From the NCBI GenBank assembly GCA_002482715.1, contig DLGN01000171.1, positions 5,323-25,550 of the forward strand: DNA of 20,228 bases, in the 5' to 3' direction. The DNA comes from Oxalobacteraceae bacterium UBA7693. Lineage in GTDB: Bacteria; Pseudomonadota; Gammaproteobacteria; Burkholderiales; Burkholderiaceae_D. Made by a program: the position numbers and the translations under genes. The notes beneath the pieces were generated by a model. The model did no database searches. It was not told the DNA's origin and saw nothing but the letters and a program-made list of their open reading frames with translations. Below, one piece after another: positions 8,091 through 15,122 of the stretch (positions are counted from its first letter, which is position 1; each line of letters opens with the position of its first letter).

Positions 8091-8951
8091 TCAATGAAGT
8101 TTTCGATTAGCAGCATATGCCATGAACGCGTAACCCAATATTGGGCCTGCACCAAAACCTAATAAAGGCATCGGCGTTAATTGCAAATAAGCGCAAACGT
8201 AAATGACCAAATAGTATAAAGCCAGCATAAAAAATTCTGGCTGCTGGTATCGACGACCCAATAAAATTAAGACCATTGGTAGCAAGGCAACAAATAGTAA
8301 GGATACGCCAGCAAATCCTATATGAATCGTTGCAGCCAATTGAATCACGCCTTCAACATAAGCCACTGGTTGAAGCGGATCTGGCTGCGCTGAAGACCAC
8401 ATCGTCGCGGCCAACAAAAGCACGATACAACTTGCCTTCATCAATGTTCTAGCACCTGAACGCGCAATAGAAATTACACCAATTGCGGCAAGCGCCAAAC
8501 TCTGCGACGCATCGGGTTGCCAAGCTAAAGCAAGGCTAATTACAGGATAAAAGAAAATCCATGAGCTCGTATCACTCCGATTTTCATGAATCAAACTTTC
8601 TAGCAGAATTAGAATCAGCGGGAGTACACAGGCCGCGATGTATAAACGAAAGCCTCCCAGCACTAACCATCTTTGTGGACTCGTCGAAGAATCCAACAAA
8701 GGTGGCAAGAAAAGTAGCAGGCTTAGAAACGCAAGCAAATATACCTGACTCTTAGTTGACCACCCACTAGATCGCCGATTGGAAAATGCATAGGCACAAA
8801 CTAAAGCTAGCGCACCAAGCACCACTTGTTGTATCCACAAAATCTTGCTGACATCGGCGAACCGCATTAAGACAATGCTCATCAGCAAAGCGGGAATCGG
8901 AGCAAGGAAGAGTAGTGATCGCATGAATAATCGTCTTTTAAAAATAGCCAT
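8091..8951 (-). CDS. Short polytopic membrane protein resembling FtsW/RodA (SEDS)
   Basis: This 286-residue, highly hydrophobic protein has about eight or nine predicted membrane helices and no named function. Several segments line up, from memory, with SEDS glycosyltransferases in the right order: PQRWLVLGGFRL at 92-103 (compare RodA GAQRWL.LGF.RFQPSE), AWQPDASQSLALAAIGV at 143-159 (compare PDLGTA), DPLQPVAYVEGVIQLA at 191-206 (compare the DP..YQ..QALIA stretch), IGFAGVSLLFVALLPMVLIL at 211-230 (compare EELGFIG), and TPMPLLGFGAGPI at 259-271 (compare GLPLPFiSYGGS). True SEDS proteins have about 370-400 residues. The missing length includes the outer loop that carries the catalytic Asp, and the QPSE motif is not kept. 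It may therefore be an inactive or repurposed relative. Met10 (8924) is an alternative start. It is transcribed divergently from gntR. Confidence 0.75.
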   Translation of the reverse strand: MAIFKRRLFMRSLLFLAPIPALLMSIVLMRFADVSKILWIQQVVLGALALVCAYAFSNRRSSGWSTKSQVYLLAFLSLLLFLPPLLDSSTSPQRWLVLGGFRLYIAACVLPLILILLESLIHENRSDTSSWIFFYPVISLALAWQPDASQSLALAAIGVISIARSGARTLMKASCIVLLLAATMWSSAQPDPLQPVAYVEGVIQLAATIHIGFAGVSLLFVALLPMVLILLGRRYQQPEFFMLALYYLVIYVCAYLQLTPMPLLGFGAGPILGYAFMAYAANRKLH

Positions 8952-9126
8952 TGAAAAAAGTTATTTTAATAGACAAGCGACAAAATCAATTCGATTTATA
9001 TAAAATATTTCCACCGCACTAAAAAACTCACTTGCTACCTCACTTCAACAATTCACTTCAACCCGTAACTCAAATACACAAGCACTCACTCACAAGCTTC
9101 AACAAGGCGCTCCACGCAATCACTGC

Positions 9127-9155
9127 TTGCGACATTGGACAGACCAATTTAGAAT
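9127..9155 (+). promoter_or_regulatory. gntR promoter with GntR-type operator in the spacer
   Basis: TTGCGA (9127-9132) and TAGAAT (9150-9155) form a -35/-10 pair with exactly 17 bp between them; the -10 matches TATAAT at five of six positions. The spacer holds TGGACAGACCA (9136-9146), one mismatch from the palindrome TGGTNNNACCA that occurs twice upstream of the GH105 gene. FadR-type GntR repressors are known to bind TGGTNNNACCA-like sites, so autorepression is inferred. The predicted leader is about 80 nt. Confidence 0.6.
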
Positions 9156-9194
9156 AAACCTTGTCAGCTTTACTCCATTTTCGGTGCTCTTCAC

Positions 9195-9228
9195 CAAACT
9201 CACTATCAAACTCAATCTCAAACTCACT
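9195..9228 (+). repeat. Three 12-bp-spaced CAAACTCAMT repeats in the gntR leader
   Basis: CAAACTCACT (9195-9204), CAAACTCAAT (9207-9216) and CAAACTCACT (9219-9228) recur with an exact 12-bp period, within a wider region low in G (from about 9000) with further CTCACT and CTCA words. They lie between the predicted start of transcription and the gntR ATG at 9245, which has no evident Shine-Dalgarno. An unstructured, CA-rich ribosome-loading leader is one explanation; simple repeat drift is another. Confidence 0.6.
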
Positions 9229-9244
9229 ACGACGTTAAAATTCA

Positions 9245-9943
9245 ATGAAAAAAGTTGCTGCTGCATTAGACAATATCACGCCAGAACCACGCTTATATCG
9301 CGTTGTCTCTAACCGCATCCAACAACTCATTAAAGATGAAAATATCGCCGCCGGTGAACGTCTTCCTTCGGAACGCGATCTCGCAAGTAAATTGAATGTC
9401 AGTCGCGCCTCATTGCGGGAAGCCTTAATTGCCTTGGAGCTTGGTGGAATTGTCGAAGTACGTGGTGGTTCGGGTGTGTACGTTAGTGAACAAGCAAAAG
9501 CGGATGCGGATCTATTGGAAGTGGGCCCTGGTCCATTTGAAGTCTTATCAGCACGTCGATTGATTGAATCCGAAGTTGCTGCAATTGCGGCAAAAAACGC
9601 AACAGACTCAGCGATTGACGCGATTCTCAAAGCGGTCTTGGAAATGGAGCGTCATCATGACAATCGCAATGAGAATGAAATGGCAGATCGTAATTTTCAT
9701 TTAGCGATTGCGCGCGCTACCGGCAACAGCGCCTTAGTTGGCGTGATTGAATATCTGTGGAATCAGCGTGGCAGTTTGTGGCATAAGCTGAAAGAGCATT
9801 TTCAGACAGAAGAATTACGTAAACAAACACTGCTTGATCACCGCGCTATTTTAGAAGCGATCGCTGCTCATGATGCGAACGGTGCTAAACAAGCAATGCG
9901 CGCCCATCTTGATCGAGTCAGCCGAACATTCTCACGCGGATAA
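9245..9943 (+). CDS. FadR-subfamily GntR transcriptional regulator
   Basis: This 232-residue DNA-binding protein has an N-terminal winged helix at about 17-80 (LPSERDLASKLNVSRASLREAL, then the wing GGIVEVRGGSGVYV) and a C-terminal FCD ligand domain at about 100-225. The FCD metal-site residues are all present: D148 and H152 (DRNFHLAIA), H199 (DHRAI) and H221 (RAHLDRV). Uronate regulators such as ExuR and UxuR belong to this subfamily, and the adjoining pectin genes suggest a galacturonate-derived effector. It probably represses its own gene and the GH105 cluster through the TGGTNNNACCA sites seen in both promoters, with release by inducer; this is inference. The name should stay generic. Confidence 0.93.
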   Translation: MKKVAAALDNITPEPRLYRVVSNRIQQLIKDENIAAGERLPSERDLASKLNVSRASLREALIALELGGIVEVRGGSGVYVSEQAKADADLLEVGPGPFEVLSARRLIESEVAAIAAKNATDSAIDAILKAVLEMERHHDNRNENEMADRNFHLAIARATGNSALVGVIEYLWNQRGSLWHKLKEHFQTEELRKQTLLDHRAILEAIAAHDANGAKQAMRAHLDRVSRTFSRG

Positions 9944-9976
9944 GTTCACCGCTTTTCCGTCTCAACATCTCATCAT

Positions 9977-10006
9977 CAAACGACAAACATCTAACTTTGT
10001 CGTTTG
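9977..10006 (+). terminator. Probable terminator of gntR
   Basis: CAAACGACAAA (9977-9987) and TTTGTCGTTTG (9996-10006) form a perfect 11-bp stem with an 8-nt loop, 33 bases past the gntR stop. The following bases are pyrimidine-rich (CATCTCTTTGG) but lack a clean T-run, so efficiency is uncertain. Confidence 0.6.
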
Positions 10007-10168
10007 CATCTCTTTGGTCTGAATTTATCCATAATTCACGACAAGTCAACGCACATTTTTCAAACTAAAATAAATCATAAACATCAGCATCGCTGTGCTT
10101 ATGTCATAAAGTCACATCCATATTTGAAAATATTCTCTAATAAAAATACGACATTCGGCTAGTCCACA

Positions 10169-10207
10169 TTGCATATTTGGTCTTACCACATTAAAATGGT
10201 CTGACCA
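10169..10207 (+). promoter_or_regulatory. GH105 cluster promoter with two GntR operators
   Basis: TTGCAT (10169-10174) and TAAAAT (10192-10197) are 17 bp apart; the -10 matches TATAAT at five of six positions. Two perfect TGGTNNNACCA palindromes overlap this promoter: TGGTCTTACCA at 10178-10188 lies in the spacer, and TGGTCTGACCA at 10197-10207 covers the -10 edge and probable start site. Their centres are 19 bp apart, close to two helical turns, which suits cooperative repressor binding on one DNA face. The predicted leader is about 65 nt. The rest of the 9944-10270 gap shows nothing else firm. Confidence 0.7.
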
Positions 10208-10270
10208 AATTTCAGCCTTTGCAATTGCCGTATTCGACAACGATCAACTCAAAACCATAAAGAGACTGCT

Positions 10271-11677
10271 ATGAAACTCCAGACTACCTTGCTCTGTTCC
10301 TTACTTTGCTCGTGCCTGCTAAGCGATATTGCATTGGCCGATAAGCAATATAGAAATCCAGATAATCCTAATTTGGCAGACAAGGGAGAAGGAACTTATC
10401 CCATTCCTTATAAAAAGCCGGTAATTAAAGAGATTACCGAGTCCTTACATAAGATTCGTAACCATCTTGAATCAACGACACCGACTCGGATTATCAATAA
10501 ATCGACTGGCGCGCCCATTAGCGATTTAAAAAAACCAATAAAGGAAGCGATCTTTGAGCCAAGCAAAGGTGATTACGGCATCATGGTTTATGAGATGGGC
10601 GTGGTGCATTCTGGCTTATTGAAAGCCCGCGCAGCAACAGATGACACACGCTTTACCAATATGACCGAACGTCATTTCCGCTTCTTCGCTGACACCATGC
10701 CTTATTTCAAGGCGCAAGAAGCGCAATTTCACTTGGAACGTGCGAATAGTTTTTCACATTTTTTAGACCCTCGTTCATTAGACGATAGTGGTTCTATGTG
10801 CGCTGCGCTAATTCGTGCGCGGTTTGCTAAAGTTGGGCCAGATTTAAATCATATGATCCAGATCTGCGGTAACTGGGTATCAAAACAGCAGTTCCGTTTA
10901 GCGGACGGCACGCTCGCACGCAAACGTCCACAGGCAGTATCCTTGTGGGCAGATGACATGTACATGGGCATTCCTGCGCTGGCCGAATTAGGGCGACTCA
11001 CTGGCGACAATGCCTACTTCGACGATGCTGTGAATAATGTTCTACAAATGTCAGCGTATATGTTCAATGCACAACGCGGCTTATATACCCATGGTTGGAA
11101 CGAAAATAACCCTGACGCACCACGCTTCTACTGGGCACGTGCAAATGGTTGGGCGGTATTAGCGATGTCTGATCTGCTCGACGTACTACCGAAAAACCAT
11201 CCTGGTTATCCCAAAGTGCTGAATCAATTGCGTGCTAACTTAAAAGGCATTGCCGAGCTTCAATCGGGTAAAGGCTTATGGCATCAAATGCTAGATCGGA
11301 ATGACTCTTATCTCGAAACCTCTGCAAGTGCGATGTTTGTGTATGCGATTGCGCATGCTGTCAATCAAGGATGGATTAGCCCAAGCACTTGGGGTTCGAT
11401 TGCGCAAGCAGGCTGGATAGGCTTATCGACGCGCATCACCGACAAAGGCGAGATTGAAGGAATTTGTGTCGGCACGACTTTTGCGAGCGATCAGGCCTAT
11501 TACTACAATCGCCCAACCAGCGTTGAAGCCTTACACGGATATGGCCCGATGCTGATGGCAGGCGCTGAAGTCATACAGATGTTGAAAAATCCGGCATTTA
11601 ATATTGAACATAAAGTGAGAACCTATCATTACGTGCCAACGGGTGCCGCCAAAACAGATTATCGCGAACATCACTAA
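10271..11677 (+). CDS. GH105/GH88-like unsaturated uronyl hydrolase
   Basis: This 468-residue enzyme belongs to the GH105 (YteR/YesR) unsaturated rhamnogalacturonyl hydrolase group, which removes the 4,5-unsaturated uronate left by pectate or rhamnogalacturonan lyases. The alpha6/alpha6-barrel signatures are visible: LDDSGSMCAAL at 170-180 with the first conserved Asp pair, WADDMYMGIPAL at 226-237 with D228/D229 at the usual catalytic position, YTHGWNENN at 272-280 and FYWARANGWAVLAMSDLL at 286-303. A Sec signal peptide (hydrophobic run then DIALA, cleavage about 23/24) places it in the periplasm. A purine-rich AAAGAG lies before the ATG. It is the first gene of the cluster, behind the double GntR operator, and 75 bases before the DUF4861 gene. 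Linkage specificity (galacturonyl or rhamnogalacturonyl) is not decided by sequence. Confidence 0.9.
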   Translation: MKLQTTLLCSLLCSCLLSDIALADKQYRNPDNPNLADKGEGTYPIPYKKPVIKEITESLHKIRNHLESTTPTRIINKSTGAPISDLKKPIKEAIFEPSKGDYGIMVYEMGVVHSGLLKARAATDDTRFTNMTERHFRFFADTMPYFKAQEAQFHLERANSFSHFLDPRSLDDSGSMCAALIRARFAKVGPDLNHMIQICGNWVSKQQFRLADGTLARKRPQAVSLWADDMYMGIPALAELGRLTGDNAYFDDAVNNVLQMSAYMFNAQRGLYTHGWNENNPDAPRFYWARANGWAVLAMSDLLDVLPKNHPGYPKVLNQLRANLKGIAELQSGKGLWHQMLDRNDSYLETSASAMFVYAIAHAVNQGWISPSTWGSIAQAGWIGLSTRITDKGEIEGICVGTTFASDQAYYYNRPTSVEALHGYGPMLMAGAEVIQMLKNPAFNIEHKVRTYHYVPTGAAKTDYREHH

Positions 11678-11752
11678 TACATAGCGCCATTGCAAAACAG
11701 AATCAAAGCGAAACAAACTCCGCCTTAATTTAACAAGCGATAGGAACTAGAT

Positions 11753-13039
11753 ATGCTTCAATTGAGCCACAATAAAATGAACCAATCCAGTAAGCGCAAC
11801 ATGCAATTCAAACTTAAGGTTGTCGCGCTTGCATTGTGTCTTTTACCCGCGATCAGTCTGGCACAAGACAAATTCAAGGTAACGGTAAGCCATCAACTAT
11901 CCGATGCGCGTCCTTCAGAGACCATCACGATTCCCTGGGCGCAAGTCAATCAATACTTGCCTGGCGCCTTAATACAAAAAATCGCGATCAAAGACCAGCA
12001 TGGCAAAGTGTTGCCACATCAAGTGACGAATATTGCGCCGCAAGCGAAAGACCCACAAGGAGTTGGCATTGCTTATGGTGAACTGATCTTTCAACATCAT
12101 TTTGCCGCTGGAGAAAAACAGGCGAGTTTTACGATAGAAAAAATCGATACCGTCGCGCCGGTATTCGAAACAAAGACTTTCGCCAGACAGATACCTGAGC
12201 GACTCGATGATTTTGCGTGGGAAACCGACAAAATTGCACACCGCACTTATGGTCCCGCACTCGCTGCTCCAGCTCCAGCTGGGGTCACAAAGGAAGTGTT
12301 AGTGACAAGTGGCATCGACATCTGGTTTAAGCGTGTTCCCTATCCGATTGTTGATCGTTGGTATAACAAGGGACACGATCATTACCATAAGGATGAAGGT
12401 GAAGGCCTCGACATGTACAACGTAGGCAGGTCTCGCGGTTGCGGTGGCACCGGCATTTGGGATGGAAAACAACTGCATACCAGTATCAATTATTCGCAGT
12501 GGAAAATACTCGCCAATGGACCAATCCGCACAATCTTTGAATTGAGTTACCAAAGTTGGGATGCTGCTGGCGTTGCAGTCACGGAAACCAAACGCTTCAT
12601 CATTGATGCGGGTCATTACCTCGACAAAATTGAAAGTACGTTTCAATTTAATGCACCAGCCTCGAATGCAAATTTAGTCGCCGCCGTCGGCCTGAACAAA
12701 ACGCCGTCTGACAAGGGACAACAAGCAAAGATTCAGGTAGAAAAAGATCAAAGCTCATCTTCTTTATCACAGTGGATAGAGCAATCGAGTAACGGTGCAA
12801 TTGGTACAGCAATCATTCTCCCTGACGCAAATGGCTATAGTGAAGATAATCTTAACCACCTAATCTTAAAACCTGTCGTTAGCGGTCAAAAAATGACTTA
12901 CTACGCTGGCGCCATCTGGGATCGTTGGGGCGATGTGAAATCACAAACAGCTTGGCTAGATTACTTAAACAAAATGGCTGCACGCTATCGTGATCCGGTC
13001 AAAGTGAGTTTAAGCAGCATAAACAATCAGAAGCCTTAA
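11753..13039 (+). CDS. DUF4861 family secreted protein
   Basis: I recognise this 428-residue protein as DUF4861, a family without a function I know of that recurs beside GH105 and other pectin genes. A signal peptide is clear (LKVVALALCLLPAISLAQDK, cleavage about after residue 37 from the first Met). The N-terminal part resembles a beta-sandwich (TITIPWAQVNQYLPG, KDQHGKVLPHQV), and the middle carries conserved aromatic and charged segments: GHDHYHKDEGEGLDMYNVG, SRGCGGTGIWDGKQL and YYAGAIWDRWGD. Enzymatic or carbohydrate-binding roles in pectin side-chain processing are possible. AGGA seven bases before the ATG at 11753 supports the long form; inner Mets at 11777 and 11801 would give a more usual signal length. 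The stop codon lies inside a 12-bp tandem repeat. Confidence 0.85.
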   Translation: MLQLSHNKMNQSSKRNMQFKLKVVALALCLLPAISLAQDKFKVTVSHQLSDARPSETITIPWAQVNQYLPGALIQKIAIKDQHGKVLPHQVTNIAPQAKDPQGVGIAYGELIFQHHFAAGEKQASFTIEKIDTVAPVFETKTFARQIPERLDDFAWETDKIAHRTYGPALAAPAPAGVTKEVLVTSGIDIWFKRVPYPIVDRWYNKGHDHYHKDEGEGLDMYNVGRSRGCGGTGIWDGKQLHTSINYSQWKILANGPIRTIFELSYQSWDAAGVAVTETKRFIIDAGHYLDKIESTFQFNAPASNANLVAAVGLNKTPSDKGQQAKIQVEKDQSSSSLSQWIEQSSNGAIGTAIILPDANGYSEDNLNHLILKPVVSGQKMTYYAGAIWDRWGDVKSQTAWLDYLNKMAARYRDPVKVSLSSINNQKP

Positions 13040-13116
13040 GTTTTGCCTTAAGTTTTGCCTTAAGTTTTGCCTTAAGTTTTGCCTTAATTTTTGCCTTAAG
13101 TTTTGCCTTAATTTTT
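13033..13116 (+). repeat. Seven-copy 12-bp tandem repeat overlapping a stop codon
   Basis: The unit GCCTTAAGTTTT is repeated seven times back to back; copies 5 and 7 read GCCTTAATTTTT, and a decayed eighth (GTCTATATTT) follows. The first copy supplies the TAA stop of the DUF4861 gene, and since 12 is a multiple of three each following unit puts another TAA in the same frame. CTTAAG is a palindrome, so adjacent units can pair as CTTAAG-TTTTGC-CTTAAG hairpins followed by TTTT, like weak terminators in series. Copy number is expected to vary between strains. Confidence 0.92.
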
Positions 13117-13133
13117 GTCTATATTTGACTGTA

Positions 13134-13151
13134 TTTGCTTCCAAAAGCAAA
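13134..13151 (+). other. Small hairpin upstream of the GH28 gene
   Basis: TTTGCTT (13134-13140) and AAGCAAA (13145-13151) form a perfect 7-bp stem with a 4-nt loop, about 50 bases before the GH28 ATG. No T-run follows on the plus strand. With the repeat array it fills much of the 164-base gap; no TGGTNNNACCA site or firm promoter was seen there. Confidence 0.4.
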
Positions 13152-13203
13152 ACACGCACATCAGTTTTCGATCTAATCTTCGACCCAATTTAGCGAGCAC
13201 CTC

Positions 13204-15072
13204 ATGCCAACACATCAAGCAATTAACCCACAGCGCCGCGCATTACTGCGCCATTCCAGCGCTGCCAGCCTGTTCGGTCTATCGACATTTTCCCCACTGA
13301 GCCAAGCGATCGCCACCAAAGCAAATCCAGATCCATGGCAACGTGCAGATCAAATCATCGCGCAGTTTGCCAAACCATTCAAATTTGCCAAACGCGATTT
13401 TCTGGTGACGCAATTCGGTGCCAAGCCATGCGAGCTGCGAAACATCAACGGGCAAGTTGCATCTGATACGGAAGGCGCGATTGAGGGCATCATTCCAACT
13501 CCAGTGACTGGTTCACCCGATTGCTATCAAGCGATCAATCAAGCGATTCTGGCTTGTAATAAAGCTGGTGGTGGGCGCGTTGTCGTTCCTGCTGGAAATT
13601 GGTATTGCGCGGGCCCCATTCGTTTGCGCTCAAATGTCCATCTACATCTTGCCGCGAATGCGCATGTTTTCTTCAGTGCTAATCCAGCCGATTATGCCAA
13701 GTATGGCGATATCGATTGCGGTAAAAATGGCAAACTCGTGATCTCTCGCTGGCAAGGAAATGATTGCCTTAATTATTCACCGATGGTCTATGCCTACAAT
13801 GAAAAAAATATTGCCATCACTGGCGAAGATTGGACCAGTATTTTTGATGGCCAAGGTGGCACACCATTTGAGGATGGTTCAGGCAATTGGTGGGATTGGA
13901 AGGGTCGTAAAAATCCTAAGAAACCGATTCAATTTTCTGAAGTGAATGTCAATGTTAACAACCCGGACAATCTGGATCAATTAGCACCAAGCCTGACTGA
14001 AGATGCGAAAAAATTAGTGCAAGGGATAGGCGAAAAATGGCGCACAGACTCACGTTTCCTGCCTGTGTTGTCTGAACTTGGCATACCGACTGCGCGCAGA
14101 ATATTTGGCGTTGGACATTATTTGCGTCCAAGCATGATTGAGTTAATCGGCTGCCACAATGTTCTATTACAAGGCTATAAAATCCAAGCTGCACCGTTCT
14201 GGTTACATCATCCAGTGAAATGTCGCAAAGTCCATATCAACAAAGTGAATATGGATAGCATGGGGCCCAACAGCGATGGTTTTGATCCTGAATCTTGCGA
14301 TACCGTCTTAATTGAAAATTGTACCTTCAATACAGGCGACGATTGCATCGCGATCAAATCTGGGAAAAACCGCGATACGCAATTTGGCCCAACGCGCAAT
14401 ATTGTTGTTCAACACTGCGTCATGAATAGTGGACATGGTGCTGTGACTTTGGGTAGCGAAATGGCTGCAGGGATCGAGCACATCTACGCGCAACATTTAG
14501 ATTTCCGTAATATGAATTGGGATCATGATCCTTTGAACACAGCCATTCGTATGAAAACGAATATGAATCGTGGCGGATTCTTGCGTCACTTCTACGTGCG
14601 TGATGTCAGCATTCCCAATGGTGTCAAAACCATGCCTGCATTCTATAAGCCTCTGCCAGATTCACTCATTGCACCACAGTCTGTTCCATCGACAGCGGGG
14701 GCGGTCATCACCATTGATTGTGATTACGCGCCAGCCGATGACAGTGTACGCACACGCCCACCCGTGATATCTGACATCCACATCTCTAACATCAAAGTTG
14801 GTACGGTCAATATCGGTGGAGGAAATTATTCGAGCTACCAAGCATTTGTATTGCTAGGTCCAGTCACATCTAGTTACAACGGCAAAACAAAGCAAGCCAT
14901 TTTACCGATACAAAACGTCAGCATCACCAATTGCGACTTTGGCACAGTCCGCAATGATAAAGCACCGTGGTTCTTACATCATGTACAGAATCTACAATTG
15001 CGTAATATCACGATCAATGGAAAGTCTTACTCAGAAACGATTTCGACAGAATCTGAATTGACGCAAAATTGA
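13204..15072 (+). CDS. GH28 polygalacturonase-family glycoside hydrolase
   Basis: This 622-residue GH28 enzyme hydrolyses alpha-1,4-galacturonide bonds in pectin (endo, exo or rhamnogalacturonan mode not decided). The right-handed beta-helix core carries all four GH28 signatures: NSDG at 356-359, GDD at 378-380 (catalytic Asp group D358, D379, D380), GHG at 410-412 and RMK at 449-451 in place of the common RIK. A pectate-lyase-like N-terminal helix start lies at about 66-160. The N-terminus QRRALLRHSSAASLFGLSTF looks like a twin-arginine signal, so export by Tat is likely. It is long for the family, with an insert at about 215-300 (GGTPFEDGSGNWWDWKGRKN and following), and such inserts are common in exo-acting members. 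A weak GAG before the ATG could serve as ribosome site. It probably forms one transcript with GH105 and DUF4861. Confidence 0.94.
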   Translation: MPTHQAINPQRRALLRHSSAASLFGLSTFSPLSQAIATKANPDPWQRADQIIAQFAKPFKFAKRDFLVTQFGAKPCELRNINGQVASDTEGAIEGIIPTPVTGSPDCYQAINQAILACNKAGGGRVVVPAGNWYCAGPIRLRSNVHLHLAANAHVFFSANPADYAKYGDIDCGKNGKLVISRWQGNDCLNYSPMVYAYNEKNIAITGEDWTSIFDGQGGTPFEDGSGNWWDWKGRKNPKKPIQFSEVNVNVNNPDNLDQLAPSLTEDAKKLVQGIGEKWRTDSRFLPVLSELGIPTARRIFGVGHYLRPSMIELIGCHNVLLQGYKIQAAPFWLHHPVKCRKVHINKVNMDSMGPNSDGFDPESCDTVLIENCTFNTGDDCIAIKSGKNRDTQFGPTRNIVVQHCVMNSGHGAVTLGSEMAAGIEHIYAQHLDFRNMNWDHDPLNTAIRMKTNMNRGGFLRHFYVRDVSIPNGVKTMPAFYKPLPDSLIAPQSVPSTAGAVITIDCDYAPADDSVRTRPPVISDIHISNIKVGTVNIGGGNYSSYQAFVLLGPVTSSYNGKTKQAILPIQNVSITNCDFGTVRNDKAPWFLHHVQNLQLRNITINGKSYSETISTESELTQN

Positions 15073-15083
15073 CACTAAAGAAT

Positions 15084-15112
15084 GCGAGTCATTGTCATCT
15101 ACGATGACTCGC
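15084..15112. terminator. Hairpin between convergent GH28 and TauE genes
   Basis: GCGAGTCAT (15084-15092) and ATGACTCGC (15104-15112) form a perfect 9-bp stem with an 11-nt loop, placed exactly in the 50-base gap between two converging genes. Neither side has a strong T-run, so a terminator or mRNA-end structure for both strands is inferred from position. Confidence 0.5.
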
Positions 15113-15122
15113 GAAATACGCA

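Noticed and set aside
13033..13130. CRISPR-like array
   Set aside because: Units are 12 bp and directly adjacent with no unique spacers, so it is a simple tandem repeat.
13115..13300. 61-residue ORF starting at TTG before the GH28 gene
   Set aside because: Starts in the repeat array, overlaps the GH28 coding region in another frame and has no sequence character of its own.
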